Shown: positions 43,137 to 56,721, counted from the first letter of the stretch. The stretch is 64,000 nt of DNA from Gamsiella multidivaricata (GCF_025024155.1 NW_026251771.1:1-64000); one strand, 5' to 3'. Numbers and translations: made by a program. The notes: generated by a model from the letters alone, not told the origin.

Positions 43137-45077
43137 ATGAGAAGCGAATGGGAAGCGAATGAGAATGAGAACACCCGAACCTTCCCTCACCATGTTCTTT
43201 CGCATTTTTATCAGGAACAGAACATCTTTGTCGCAATCCCTCCACCGCTGGTACCTCTGGCGCGTCAGCTGGGCTCTAGTCATGATAGCAGCAGCACACA
43301 TCTCCCTACACCCATCTCCACCAACAATTCGTCCGCCTCGCAGTCGTACGCGCATTGGACCCTGGACAACCAATACCAACGAGCGAATGCAGCGCCACAG
43401 GGCTCCAGTGGAGGACCTGAGTTTGCAGTCTTAGGATCAAGGCCTGAGCCGTCCGTGCCTGAGACCTACGCACGGCCTCCAATTGCGTTCCTACCGCCAA
43501 TGGACTCGACATCTCTCGCGGACTCTTATACCAGGCCCCAACGTACCCAGCTCGTATCACCACCGGTGGCCAACATGCCGACGCAGTTATTGAACCGACT
43601 CTACTCATTCTCAACCGTGTCGAATTCAACATCCACGCCTTCGTCTATTTCACCGCCACCACGGACATCGGGATCAGGGTCGGCCCCCAATAGCGGGAGT
43701 TATTTCCCGCCAAACGCTGTCGTGGGCGGAACCGCGGTAGGTGCGCGTTCGTTCCTGCAGCATCCATCCTTGGATCAATCACCCGAGCTTCGTCGAGGAT
43801 CGACCTCTTCGATGACAGAATCGACCCGGACAGCAGCTGCATCCGCTATTGTAGATACCCTGAACCGCGGAGAGGCACGGCCTTCTCGGGGCGATAGTCC
43901 TTACATTCCCTCATCACTCTCAATGTTATTCTCGGACCCCGAAGTCATGCTGGCACAGGAGGAGGTCGAGCGTGCTCAGCTATACCAACAGCAGCAGCAA
44001 ATGCGACAGCGCTACATGGACTCGCAACGTACGTTCTCAGGCGAAGCTGGATTCAGTATTGGACTACGCGATACTGAGGACGGAGCGATTGAAGACTATC
44101 ACGATGACCAAAATCATGGAGAAAATCAGTTACTGCTACGGCCGGATCCCCAGCGAGAGATGGGGTTCGGATACGAGGTTGTGCAGGACGAACCACAGGA
44201 GAGGGATTATCATCCATATGCGACCGTGATGTCTCGGGCCGACTACCTTGCCCCGCATGAGCCCTCGTCTTCCAGTCCATTATTTCCATCCCCGCTTACC
44301 ACCCTGGGAAGGTTCACTCGCATATCAAATCCATTAGCGGGTAAGGAAGAGGCCGAAATAACGCATCAGGGCACTTTCTTCGTTGCCCATGCGGAACATG
44401 CTTGCACACCGTTACACACCAAATGTGAAAGAGATCTCATCTACTAATAATGAAGATGCATTGCGCATGAATGATCTACATTTCCTCCATAGAGCAACGC
44501 GCACAAGCGGGCAGGATATGGCAGGATTATGGGGCCATGGACGACTTGCAGCATGAGCAAACAGATATGGCGACGCCTCTGAACCAGAGCCATGCAGCGT
44601 ATTATCATGCAGTTTCGAACTATCACTACTCCTCACAGGATGACATCAACAATGCGAATCGATCCCGGTCTCGGAGTTCGACTGTGCAACAACCATGTCA
44701 GCCCGCAGGACACTATGCTGTGCCGGAGAATGGACAGTGGAGACGACAACGGGGACGGGATAATAGCTTACATTCTTTTGCTGGCGTGAATGCTGGTGAG
44801 GCAGGTGAGAACCGTGGATGGAGGAATTGGTTTCAATGCAGGCAAGGGGACGGACCTGACGAACACTGGCTGTGCGGGATGTAAGTTGCTATGTTTGTTG
44901 TGTCTGATGCGTTTTGCTCGAGCTTTGTAAGGTGTATTCTGCTGACATAACAACGTTTCTGTTCATTTCTTCTTTTTTTTTTTTTTTTTTGGCGAACACA
45001 GTAACCTCCTTTCGATAATCAGCTGTTGGGTATGCTGTGAAACCCCTCTGGCATGCTGCTCGGGCTGTTGTATATGA
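43137..45077 (+). CDS. Low-complexity protein with a cysteine-cluster C-terminus
   Basis: Exons 43137-44340, 44493-44880 and 45002-45077 join in phase to 555 aa. Most of it is Ser, Pro and Thr rich and probably disordered. Short ordered parts include SLSMLFSDPEVMLAQEEVER and QAGRIWQDYGAMDDL. The last exon encodes NLLSIISCWVCCETPLACCS and then GCCI before the stop: eight cysteines in 18 residues next to a hydrophobic segment. Such a tail is suited to multiple S-acylation and membrane attachment, which I infer and cannot show. The start is uncertain; 43137 is the first in-frame ATG of the open frame, but the region 43105-43170 is repetitive, and an upstream non-coding exon is possible. I do not recognise the family. 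Confidence 0.6.
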
Positions 45078-45973
45078 TTCTTTTTCATCTTCAAAGACGA
45101 CACGGAAGAAAATAATAATAAAATAAAATAAAATAAGAGGGCAATCATGAGAAGCAAGGTCGTCAAGCGAAAGCCGTTGTGCAACCCGCCATCGTCTCCG
45201 CGGCGTAAAAACTCAGAACGACTTTCGATGGTAAGAAAAAAAAAATCCAGAGCCGTTCTTCCCGCTTGTTCGTAGAGGGATGCATGTCAGGGAGGCATGT
45301 GTAGTTCCTTGATACGGCCCAAGCCCGCGCAGACAGGTTTTTTTTTTTTTTCTCGATCGATGGTTCAAGCCCGAGGTGAAGGCTTCCTCTTGCAATCCAC
45401 ACTGTAGCGACGGCTCCATTCTTCCTGAATGGAGGGTTCTCGCAAAAAACGAAAATGCTCTCATGTTGAATAATGGTACATTTTATTTTCAGTCTCGATT
45501 TTTTTGTTTTCCCAGCGTGCTCTTGGGTAATCCAATGGTCCAGGTCCAGTTTTATAGGTCAGGCAGAGTGGACAGGCCAGGCGTGATGATGCATCGATGC
45601 ATAAAAACGCGCTTGGCATGAATGTTGCAGCAACAGCGGCAGCAGCAGAAGTAGCAAGCAGCAGTAATAGATGGACATCTGTATCGAAGCAAAGGGTGTT
45701 GTATCCAGCCAGAGACATGGGCATGACATGGCCATAATAGATGAGACCCCTCCCCACATGTCCCCTCCCACCTCTTGTCTGGACCATATTCGTTTTTGGT
45801 CTTCCGCCCGTCCTTGAATTCAACGCGTTCTTGGTCGCTTTCCCGACGTGAGGCTGAAGCGATTGAAGCACAAAAAAAAGGCGCCATTTTTTTCCTTTCT
45901 CTTTTTCCTCTCTTCTTTTCTCTTCAACCCTCCCTCATTTACTTTCCTTCTTCCATTCCTCATTCCCGAAACC
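45078..45973. other. Intergenic, no supported gene
   Basis: 3' flank of the Cys-tail gene and promoter of the TM2 gene. Homopolymer T and A runs near 45338 and 45238. No exon supported. Confidence 0.5.
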
Positions 45974-46584
45974 ATGTCCAACTACGGCACCACCAACCAC
46001 AACCAGGGCCGTCGTGACGAGGAGGACCAGCCCCTGCTGAACGGCGTCCCAATCTCGGCAACCAACGAGGCCTTCTATGTTCGTACCTACCGTCATGTCC
46101 ATCACCATCGCAAGAGATACTTTGCTTTGTGGCTCCTCGCTGCCCTCAGCGCCGTGAGTATCGTCTTGGGTCTCTTCTACTACCATAAGAACAAGCACGA
46201 TAGCCCCGCTCCCGGTGAGGGCGAGTTCCTGTTGACTGCCGTCGGCAAAAAGCACGGCGATGAAATCTGCGAGTCTGACCGCTCCTACCCCGTTGCCATC
46301 CTCCTCTCCATCTTCCTTGGATATGTCGGGTAAGTGTTCTAATTCCGAGGAGTCGAGGAGGAACAGTAGGAACATGGCCAGGGTGGTACTGATTTACTAA
46401 CCCAACGGCTTTTTTTTTATTTTTTAACGTACATAGAGTTGACCGCTTCTACCTCGGCTATATCATCTCTGCGCTGTTGAAGCTCATCACTGGCGGTGGT
46501 TTCGGTATCTGGTACATCATCGATATCGTCCTTATTGTCATTGGAGGTCTTCCTGACCACAACGGCTGCTCCCTCATTCACTAA
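45974..46584 (+). CDS. TM2-domain membrane protein
   Basis: Exons 45974-46329 and 46437-46584 join in phase (GTAAGT/ATAG) to 167 aa. A hydrophilic N-terminus (QPLLNGVPIS) is followed by a basic His/Arg patch and a first helix (FALWLLAALSAVSIVLGLFY). The TM2 domain then spans both exons: YPVAILLSIFLGYVGVDRFY, LGYIISALLKLITGG and FGIWYIIDIVLIVIGG. The DRFYLG turn between the two helices is the hallmark of TM2 proteins. Function in fungi is unknown; it is probably in the plasma or an endomembrane. AATAAA lies at 46653-46658. Confidence 0.85.
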
Positions 46585-47487
46585 ATTCTGGGTGAGGAAG
46601 ACCGGCTTCGCAGTTTTCCCACATTGTGAGAATTTGCAGGAAATGGCGTATAAATAAAAAATATCTCGATTGAAAAAGAAACAACAAAAAAAAAAGACTA
46701 GACGATTGCTTTACCTGCCATGTTCGCGTCGGATGAAGTGAAGCTCGAGGGAGTGCTCTCTTCAGTTGGACGCACCCACATGAGATGTTTGTAGTACGTA
46801 TATAAATATATTTCGCGTCAATGCAAAGAATGGAAATATGGGGGATTGGGGCAGAGGATTGACAATCCGTTGATGTGGGTGATAGGGGACATGTAGTCCT
46901 CAGGCACGCGATGCAGAGCGAGATGGAGGGAGCGGGAGCCAAAAATAAAATAAAAATAAAAATAATAAATAAATAGCACGTTGTTGGCTTTGTCTAAACT
47001 ACATAGCCAGAAGGGAAGAAGCGCGTAAAGAGTACCGATGATGATAACAGGAGTGGAGATGCTCTCGGATGCTGGATGCTGACCGTGGACCTTGGAGATC
47101 CCGTGTAGTTTTTATTTGTCCCAGATGTAAGGTCATCATTTAGCGTATTGTCCTGCGTCATGGACTCGAACCCTAATCCCCACGTCGGCTTCAACAAGCC
47201 TATCAGTCCGTGTTCGTGGTGGGATGAGGGTGCCATGAGCTGGGGACGGCAACCTTTATCTACCGAAGAGCTAAAAAGTTTTTTTTTTCTCACTTCCTTT
47301 TCTCCCCTCCCCTTCGGCATCCTCTATCCATCCTTCCTTTCCCAGTTGCCCATAATTCTCACACTCCATCTTTTCCTCCAATTGCCTCTGCTCCCCGTAT
47401 TCATATCCGTATCCAATGTTGCAGCTGCTCGATTCCCTATTGGCCCCATAGCTCCGTCTCAATTCTCCTCTGCTTCTCCTGGTATCA
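46585..47487. other. Intergenic, no supported gene
   Basis: Lies between TM2 and arrestin-like genes. CT-rich just before the arrestin start. No coding pattern supported. Confidence 0.5.
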
Positions 47488-50456
47488 ATGAACTTCCTGT
47501 TCGCAGCCAATTCGCCCTCCACAGCCGAGGCCAGTCGATCGCATGCACTAGCCTGTAGCACCGCCATGGCTGCAGCCAGCGCAGCAGACTACCTCAACGT
47601 AGTATCACCCACCACTTCAGTACACCCTCACTCCCTGCAGGACATTGAATTAGTTATCGAAATTGAGTCTTCCTTTAACGGTGTGCTTGTCGGACTTCCC
47701 GAAGAATCACAGGGGGCGGTTCTGAACGCCACCGCCATTCTGCATGTCCGCAAGAAGCCTATCAGGGCCTCAAAGCTCACGGCAACGTTTGACGGGAGGA
47801 TCAAAGTCCAGTGCAGCGACGGTGCTACTTTTGGTTCCGAGCGTAGGTTATCTCTCCCCCCGTTGTTTACAATACCTTTTGCATGTGTTTAAGAGACCTT
47901 AGTGCTCCTAGTATCAGATGATGGGCCTACTAACCGTAATTCTCCCTGCTGACATCTACAGAATATCGCGAGCGGGTGCTGGCCCACAAGGACTGGATCC
48001 TCTGGGAGGCAGGAGGGGCCAATTTGCACAGCAGTGGATCAGGATCAAAAAACCACATCCCGGTTGGCAGCCATTACTATCCTCTTTCCATCCAATTGGA
48101 CGGTGCCCTACCCCCGACCTTCAGCGGAAAGCACGGATCCATTCGCTATATTCTCTCGTCGACTCTTCTCCGCCCACTCTTTTACAGCGATATCAACGCC
48201 CTACAGGAAATCGAGATCAAAAGGTGTCTTGTTAGTGAACCTTCAGGAGGCAGTGGATATTCCACCCGGGGCAACGCTCATCTAGACCTCGGATCTCTGC
48301 TTGTGAACCAGCTGTCTCGGGTCGGGATCTCAGGAGCTCTCAACGAAGACGGATCTGCTCTGGGCACATATGCCTCAGAGCTGCCACTAGGGCCAACAAC
48401 AATTACGCACCACAACACTCACAAGGAGCTCCTGCGGTACACAGCGTCATCCCCTCCAATTGCACATCTTGAGGGTGGAATTGTTCGTGTTGACCTGACT
48501 CTAGAGCCCTTGCCTCCTGGATCTTACATTTATTCGATCGCCTATGGACTCAAGGAGATGATCTATTACCGATCCTCGGCGACGGGTAACCTGGCCGATA
48601 ACAAATCAGAGATTTTATACCCCCTCGGACAGCAGACCGTCATCATCCCCCGCGATCAAGAGCGAGAGCGGTCCATGTCCAGCGCAGGTGCCGGTGCTTC
48701 GACGCGTCAGCTACTGGAACTTCGACCGTGTCCTTTATTGACGAATGTCGATATTACCACGCCTCTCATTGAGATCCAGCATCGTATCACTTGCAATGTC
48801 GCTATTGTCCTGCCAGAACTCATGCGTCGCCGTAATATTCCCTCTGGAAACAGGAGCTCCCATGGTGTCGGTCGCGGCGACAACCAAAGTGAACAGAGCG
48901 GAGGAGGAATTCTCAGGAGATTGAACCTTACACCACAGCCGCTATCACCTTGCCTCAATCTTGTGGACTCTACAGGAACCGAGGTGGTCAATAATGCGGT
49001 TCTCCTCGGAGAGTTAACTCACTCGATCATTGAGCCAGCGCTAGTACCGGCAACCGTGGAACTCAACGATGCACCACCTCCACCACCATGCTCTCAGCTT
49101 CAGACTACCGTTCTCGAATTCCCCATTATCCTGACATCTCGATACCCATCGCCGCCACGAACGCGGCATCTCGCGACGAACCCTATCGCTGTTTCTCAGT
49201 ATGAGCATGCTGAGGAGGACGCTGTTGCGAACGATGGGGAGTGCGCATATCAGACTATAGGCACTGGCAGCTACTCGTCATCGTACGTTCCGAGCCCCGC
49301 ACCACCAATTCAGCAGTTTGTGCACAACCAGGAAATTTCCTCCGCAGTGATTCCAACCACGGGAACGACCATCCAGACTGGTGGTATCTCGACCTTAGCG
49401 CCTGCGTTATCGGGATCGTTCTCGTCCTCACCCTTGTCTACGCTCTCATCAATCATGACGGGACGAGGTCAAGACGATTCATCGTCTTCTTCTCAGGTCT
49501 CTCCCTCAGTACCGGCCACCAGTCAGGATACTTTTACGATTCGGGAACATGTTCCTAGAGACATTGGACCTCAGTCATCAAGGGACATGCAGCTCGGAAA
49601 CAGAGCGCCCGCAGAGAGTGGTATCAGTGCCGGTCTTAGGGCTGCAGCGGCCGCAGCAGCAAACGGGTCTCAACCTGAATCGGAATCTTCGGCGGAGCAA
49701 ACTCTTTCGCTCTCTCGACCTCCTTCGTATGGCCGTCAAATCCCACAACAGCCATTGCCAATTGATCAAATCCGAGAGGAACCCCCCAAGTATGAGGACG
49801 TCATCGATATCTCGGAGAGGTTGGAAACTGGGTTGGGGATATCAATGCCGCACTCGATGCCAATGCCTATGCCAATGCAAGTCTCATGCCGCGGTTACCA
49901 GTCCACAAGTCCAGGCTCGATAAGTCCACGATCATTTGGTGCTTCGCACTCGCCCATACTCTATCAAAGTGCTGGCTCATACCAACGAGGACCAGGATTC
50001 GCCTCCCCATCGTCACCGTCACCTATTTCGCCATTCAACAGCGGCGTATTCATGAACAACAGAGACGGCCAAGGATCGAGTCCACAGGCGATCCTAGGAG
50101 GAGATTATTCCAGGCCAGGATCCACGCCTTCGATACTCTTGTCGACGTCGCTTGCCAGGAGTCAGGGAAGATCTATGTCGACACTCATGGCCATGTCGCC
50201 TATCCAGTCTGTCAGTCTGCAACCGCAGTTCTCGGCCCAGCCTTCGGTGCATCGGCAGACTAGCGTCAGTCATCAACGTCAGCATCAGCGACAGCGCAGC
50301 ATAGGAGCAGCGACGATCATGGGATCGCTTGGATGTAATGGCGGGTATTTATCACAGCAGCCTGCACCCTTGGCGTTGACGGATTTCTCGGCCGGACCAC
50401 CTTTGGTCGCCGTGTCTGCGAGGAATGGTTCTCCACCCGCATATGCCGATGTCTAG
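47488..50456 (+). CDS. Arrestin-like ubiquitin-ligase adaptor with PPxY motifs
   Basis: Exons 47488-47842 and 47962-50456 join in phase to 949 aa. The arrestin-N fold is visible at about residues 45-200 (DIELVIEIESSFNGVL, ATAILHVRKKPIRASKL, VGSHYYPLSIQLDGALP, GSIRYILSSTLLRP) and arrestin-C follows (GGIVRVDLTLEPLPPGS, IYSIAYGLKEMIYY, EIQHRITCNVAIVLPEL). The remaining half is Ser/Pro-rich and disordered, with three PPxY motifs: PPSY at 705-708, PPKY at 726-729 and PPAY at 943-946, almost at the end. These bind WW domains of Rsp5/NEDD4 ligases, so the protein is probably an ART-type adaptor that directs endocytosis of plasma-membrane transporters. The start may instead be the ATG at 47566, which has a better context. 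Confidence 0.88.
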
Positions 50457-50925
50457 ACTATTATACTTTAGAAAAAAAAATGATCAGCATGCTCTATACA
50501 TGCGTATACATGAATTAAATAATAGAATGATATAATAGAAACGCGTGTATAGGAGGGAACGCGTCCTAAAATGAACATGAAACGCGCTGTCGCGAACGCT
50601 GATGTAGATTATGTTCACCATACCTGCCAAGAGCTCAGGCACAAGTCATGAGTATGTGATGATTTCATCGGTACTATTCAGCCCTGGGCATCACTTTTTT
50701 TTGTTTCTCATGTACGTCTTAACAGCCCACAGAAGATCCATGGGATTTTTTCGACGTGGCCCCCTTAGTAGGAGAAAGAGACTCAACTCACACCTCTCCT
50801 CACCACCAACTCTGCCCCCATTCTTCGGCAAACCCTGATTCCTTTGATGGTCGCATCCCTTAGAAACTCGTCTACACTCGTTCTCATTCCGCCTGTCTCA
50901 TCCCCTCACCGCACCTTCTGCATCG
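50457..50925. other. Intergenic, no supported gene
   Basis: Short spacer with the promoter of the TVP38-type gene. Nothing else seen. Confidence 0.5.
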
Positions 50926-53004
50926 ATGAGCTCCTACTACAACACAGACCGAGATAATGGGACAGAGCCCCCACTGTCCCTCCCTACAACGACCGCTGCC
51001 GGCTCTTATACCCCTCCGAACAGCCATTTGAGCCCTAATGCCAACAGTAACCATAGAGCAACAGAGGGGCACCCTTCCTTAGATGACTCAATACGTCGGC
51101 ATCCCTTACATCAGAATGCTAATACCATCGGCAGTTTTGGGGCCGCCTCGACCGAGTTTACGGGCGACAGTTTCAGAACCCTCAATAAGTTGAAGGAGTC
51201 ATTGCCGGAGAGTGTCCAGCCATGGTTCTGGCTGGGCCTTTGGTTTATGTTCTCAGTGACGATTATCACCTTGGTGGTGGTCTTTCATTCGAATATTATT
51301 GGGGTCCTGGAAGTATTGGCATCGTTTATCAAGGATCTTGGGCTATTGTAAGTTCATACCGGGGAGAGAAGCATTGGAGGTGTTGTTCCTTTGATATCTT
51401 TGTACTTTGGACCCCACAAGGCTGCAACTATGAGCTTCAAGATGATGGTGATTGCACAATATTTGAGATACAATGGACGAAAAAAAAAATGCCGAGCAGA
51501 AACAGACTAGAAGGGCAGAGAGGACGAACGATTATCCGCTAACAAGATTTTTTTTTTTTACAAACCGTATTCTTTGGGTTAGGGGTCCTCCTGTGATCAT
51601 GATATGCCTGTTCGCGACCTCATTCCCGCCAGTCATTGGATATTCCTCCATTGTCACCATGTCCGGTATATGAATTCTAGCAGCACTCTGGTTTGATGAG
51701 GAAGATAAAAAAAAATTCTGAAGGCTCATGCTAACCGAGAGCTAAATGAAAAAAAAAAAAAAAAAAACCCCCCCGGTTTACCTAGGATATGTCTATGGAT
51801 TCGTATTTGGATTCATCATTGCATTTTCGTCCGCACTGGCAGGATCGATCGCGTGCTTTTATCTTTGTCGGAAACGGTTCAAGGCACACGTTCGGAAATT
51901 GATGGCCAAAAACAAGAGTCTCAAAAGTGTTGTCAGGACAGTTGAAAGGAGAGGATTCAGGGTATATATAATATATATAATCATGATAATTGATATCCAC
52001 ATTTTGGCCATGCATTTGCATTGGAGTCCCATCCTCGTAATTTTGCCTTTTGCAACAGATACAGACCTCGTTTCCTTCTTCTTCTTCTTTTCTCTCTTTA
52101 GTTGCTAGTTTTGATCCGCTTGGCGCCTTACCCGTATAATATAATGAACGCCCTTCTATCCGCAACACACATTCCTCTGCACACGTTTGCGCTCGCCACC
52201 GCGATATCGCTCATCAAGCTGACGCTGCATGTGTACATCGGATCGACACTCTCCTCACTCACAGGGGACGATGATCCAGATGAGCCCAACAAGGGTCACG
52301 GCAAGAAAGTGAAAGTCTTCGTCATGATCGTTGGCATCATCCTGGGCATCGGTGTCGGCGCCTATGTCTGGATGGTAGCCAAGCGCGAGATCGCGATCAC
52401 AGAGGCAGCCAGGATGGAACGACGACGGAGGAGGCGACAGGGGGGTTTGCGCCGGATGTTAGACGGACACGCTTCTCGATCCGGTCGAAATGCAGACGGA
52501 GCCGAGCTACCTGAACAGAGTCACATTCCGGAAATGGATCTCACCGGCCGAGGATCGCATGAACTGGTCGTGAGTGGGAATGATGGTAGCCCTGGGTACC
52601 ATGATGAGGAGGATGACGGACATGAGGATCAGTCACTATTTGGTGGGCTTGTGAGCGGACGGAATCAGCGTCAGCAGCGTGATGACTGGAGGAATGTTGG
52701 CGCCAACGTGGATTCGGCTACGGATTCAGAGGAGGACTCGGACTTCATGGATGACGACGACGATGATGATGACGAGGGGTATCTGAACGGTACAGAGCTC
52801 GATCGTAATTTTCGTCGTTACGGGGATGATGAAGGAAATGGGCAACACGAAGAGGAGGCGCTTGATTTTACGGCACACCACTCTGGTCTTTTGGAATCAC
52901 CCTGGCAAGACGAAGCAGAATTAGAGGACCAACTGCAGGCTGTCAACTCGGATACGAGTAGAGCTGCTGCAAATGAAGGCAATCTAGGTAATAGAGGATG
53001 GTGA
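50926..53004 (+). CDS. TVP38: TVP38/TMEM64-family (VTT domain) Golgi membrane protein
   Basis: Exons 50926-51347, 51583-51665, 51786-51961 and 52102-53004 join in phase to 527 aa. A polar N-terminus of about 95 residues precedes the VTT domain: WFMFSVTIITLVVVFHSN, PPVIMICLFATSFPPVIGYS, YVYGFVFGFIIAFSSALAGS, the re-entrant loop motif LLVLIRLAPYPYNIMNALLS with conserved Arg and Pro, and THIPLHTFALATAISLIKL. A final helix (VKVFVMIVGIILGIGVGAYV) ends the domain. The last third is acidic and disordered, with a run of Asp residues. The family acts in Golgi and ER vesicle transport and lipid scrambling. AATAAA lies at 53015-53020. Confidence 0.9.
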
Positions 53005-53095
53005 AAGGGAGGAAAATAAATTAATCTTGGCAGATCCAGCGCTTTTCATTGGGCTTAGTTTGCTCGACGAACCAGGGATGATGGCGAGCGATAAA

Positions 53096-53100
<5 letters not shown>

Positions 53101-53128
<28 letters not shown>
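53101..53128. repeat. AG dinucleotide repeat
   Basis: Uninterrupted AG repeat of 14 units just beyond the TVP38-type gene. Confidence 0.9.
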
Positions 53129-53132
<4 letters not shown>

Positions 53133-55628
53133 GGGAGGCGATAGTTGTTAAAAACATTGGATGAAGAAGGCAAAGCTCCGAGGAGCAACATTGTTTTTAC
53201 TTTGTGTTTGGTGAGGGGGTGCGAAGGAGCGAAAAATGAGTGCTCAAAATATTCAAGATTCAAATTTGGGGACGTTTCGCGCATTTGTCGACCTAATTTG
53301 CCCTTTTTTTAGCAGATGCAGGCGAGCAGTGCTTTGTCATGCAAAACGGAGATAAAACGCTTGAACATCGACAAAAAAAAAAAAAAAAGTTTGAGGATCG
53401 GCATAGCCAAAACAGACAAGACCTGGTTTATGGTTTATAGATCCAATTAACTAGAGGAAAAAAAAAGGACCACGTTTGGGATCAACGATCCTACCGGTTA
53501 CAAAGGGGACCTCACAAAAAAAGGTTCCGTTGACGTGTCGTATCCAACGGACAGATCATCCAGATCACGTACAATAGTCCCAGTTGGACAGTCGAGTGGG
53601 GTTAATGCAGTGGAAACAAACAATCCCCTACCGCCCATTTTTTATAGCGATGGGCACCTACGAAAGTGGACGGACGGAAAACTTGTTGATCATGTTCGAC
53701 ATGTAATGTAGATAGGTCGAGTCGATCTGCGAGATGCATGAATATGAACAATTAGAGGAAGAAAATGCTTAGACTCGATTCATGCTATAAATGTTCATGC
53801 TTCTCATCAAACAATTACTCGATAGAAAAACATTGTTAATCTCAACCCCCTAGCCGACGGATGACACGTCCTTTTTTTATTTTCGGGATGCAATTGAGCT
53901 ATTCGGATCATATTTTTTTCGTGTTCTGCGCGTTGTTTTCACAGGTCTAGGCCAGGACTGGGTTCCTTTAGGCGGGCAAGAAAAGTACATTCTGAGAAGG
54001 CGTTATTGATGGGATGGAGTCCAGGGTGTTTGTCGTTTGTTTCAAGAGGATCGATGAAGGATGCTTGATCCAATTGCACAACGTTGAGCGAGAGCAAAAT
54101 GTAAGCGGTAGCAGAGACAAACAGTGAGTTATGGAGTTGGTCCACAGAGTGGATAGGTGCTATTTTCATCCTTTTGTACGACGTGTATGGGATATTAATA
54201 TCGTCGTTTTGCTGGTGCTTGTGGCGGGTAAGGGTCAATTGCAGACAACAGCAGTAAACAAACAGCAGCAAGCAGGAGACCAAAAGTGATGTTCATTCGG
54301 CTTTAAGAGGACACACAGGGGTTTGGGCAAGAAGAAAAACTCAATTGCTCACCACAAGGGTAACGGGAAAGAATCAGAAAGAGAAGCCATAGGACAAATC
54401 AGCCCACCTTCTCTCCCCTCAACGGACAGGTTGCGCTGCTCATATAAACAAAGCACGCGTGTTCTGTGCGGATCGAATGTCATTCTGCAATAACAAATAT
54501 AGGCGAGCACGGCATGGCCAGCAACGTGGAAAACCTTAAATCTGAAACGACCCTCCCGAGTGTCAAATTGTTCACCCCTTCCTCCTCCCCTGACGCACAA
54601 AGATGCGACAGGATGTGATATAGGATTGTGACCCAGGCGCGTGTGCACTTGAAATTGAATATTAACATTTGATTGCAGCCCCTGAATGCTTCAGATGTCC
54701 TTGTTTCATCTTTTTAATCGACTAAACTCTGTGTGCACAAACCAAAACACAAGGATCAAGTAAGTTTTTCACCCTTGCATAGGCCTTTGTCGTCATAGGG
54801 AATGTCGATGTATCTTTCTTTGTCATGGCTCCTGTACTTTACTGCAAACGAGCACAGGCGCAGGCGCACATGTATCAGGCGACACAGAGCTAGAGGCAGT
54901 GTACATGCGAACAACCCGTTTTGTTCATTCTCAGTCCTGCACCATGGGCCGGTGTGCCTCGTTTTTTTTTTTTTTTCCTTTCCGCAGATTTTTATGTTCT
55001 TCAGCGCACTTGCAGTCGCCTGATAATGAATTGACTTTACTTGTCCATCTCCACAAACGAACCCGGGTTTCCCTTTCAGTTTTGCTCCGTCCAAAGGTTA
55101 AAGCGCGCCCATCTATCCGAAACTGTAGCCGGTTCCTGTACTGTTCTCTCGATATTCATGCCGCCGTTTTTTACCTTGTTGTCCTTCCTTCCTCCGACAC
55201 TAGACAAACCTAAAACTAAGGAACGAAGGGGGTGTTCTACAGAGCTCAGCAGTCAGTGGTATGCTATACGCAGAGCTGGTGAACTCAACCTTTTTCTTGC
55301 CTTGCCCCAGCCAACCAACCAGGCCGCTAATACCAATTGCATACGATTACTTTAATTCTATTTTTAATTGCGTACGAGTTGCGAAACTCTTTGACTCCGA
55401 GTAGGAAGCGAAGAAGAATAAACAAAAATCCAGCGCAGATGTGTAAAGGAAAGGCAGCTTCCATATGTGTAATTTGTGCTCTCACGTATTACACGTTACA
55501 GGTCACGAAATATTGTTTTTTTCTATTTTGTTTGGTTGTTTCTGTTGGCTGTCTGTACGGGATGCTGTGCAGAATAGAGCACGAGCAAGGTAGGGGTAAT
55601 AGTAAGAGTAAAATAGAGTAAGACAAGA

Positions 55629-55660
55629 TAAAGCAAGGCAGGGCAGGGCAGGGCAGGACA
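55629..55660. repeat. Short tandem GGGCA repeat
   Basis: About four imperfect copies of a GGCAG/GGGCA unit in an intergenic region. Confidence 0.7.
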
Positions 55661-56721
55661 AACAGGCTGCAGGTGTTTATGTGGATGCAGGCCTTTTGGA
55701 AAGACTAGGGGAACAACAACACACGGGGAATTGTATTGTAATCATTCCCCTTGTTATTACAAATGCGCATTCATTTCTTTTTTATTGCTGCAGTTGTTGA
55801 TCCCCTCTCGCTCCCCCTGTGGTTATTTTTACGTTGTCTGCATCCGTTGTTGTTGTTGGTGTTATTAATGTCCATTACCAAACATTGAATGACGCGTACG
55901 CTAGATATGTCTTCGTTTGGATCGAGTGCAGACAATTGAGGCGAAAATAGTCTTTCTTCCTTGTGCTTGGTTGCTGCTTGGTCACATAAGATGGCACAAT
56001 TGAGTTCATCCACTTTATTTATTTATTCATCCTCTACCGATAAAACGTTTCTGTCATAAATCCTTCCTAGGGTTGTCTCGTTTGTTGCAATTGAGTCTAG
56101 GTTTCGTTTTGCTACGATCAAATGACCGGTTTCCGGCTAGGTTGCCTGCTGTGGTGATAGTTACGTTGGCAGTAAGGTTGTCTACTAGGTTAGGGGGGAG
56201 GAAGAAGAAAATTTAGTGTTGGGTTGCAGAGCAGTTGTTGCGAGTAGGTTTCTACAGTACATTCATCGGTGAGGTAAAGAGATACCAAGAGCGAGAGTGT
56301 ATGTGAGAGAGAGAATGTGTGTGTGTGTGTATGTGAGGATGGGATCGTTGGAGTATAATGACCCACGCACAACGTCCTTCCTCCTGTGATACACCATGGA
56401 CTTACCATGTTGCAACAACAGAGTGAACGTATTTTATCTTATATGTTTTCTTTACCCCTGCATGTTTACATTCCACTCGATCCTCTGTCTCCCTTTTGTT
56501 TCGTCCTGGTAATACGAATGAGAGCAGAGAACATGGCCAGCTTATTCAGTCACAATTGAGTATGGGCACAGGGGAGATTCACACAAACACGACTGGGGGA
56601 TGTATGCGGCCAATCCTTATCCGACCGAGGGAGGAAGAAGAGCACGAGCAGGGCTCAAGCCAGTTCTCTACAGTGCACCATCGAATATGCTTTAGCCCTC
56701 CCATCCTCTAGCCTGTTTGTC

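Larger units (their letters stand above)
53005..56721. other. Gene-poor region upstream of the C2H2 gene
   Basis: Nearly 4 kb with no supported exon chain. It contains an AG dinucleotide run (53101-53128), a GGGCA-like repeat (about 55630-55660), a TG run (56317-56330) and many A and T tracts. A minus-strand ATG at about 54294 begins a signal-peptide-like stretch (MNITFGLLLAAVCLLLL) but stops after 33 codons. Probably regulatory sequence of the zinc-finger gene plus spacer. Confidence 0.5.

Noticed and set aside
53939..54294. Minus-strand signal-peptide-like start and a 114-codon frame
   Set aside because: The ATG frame stops after 33 codons, and no clean splice joins it to the longer frame.
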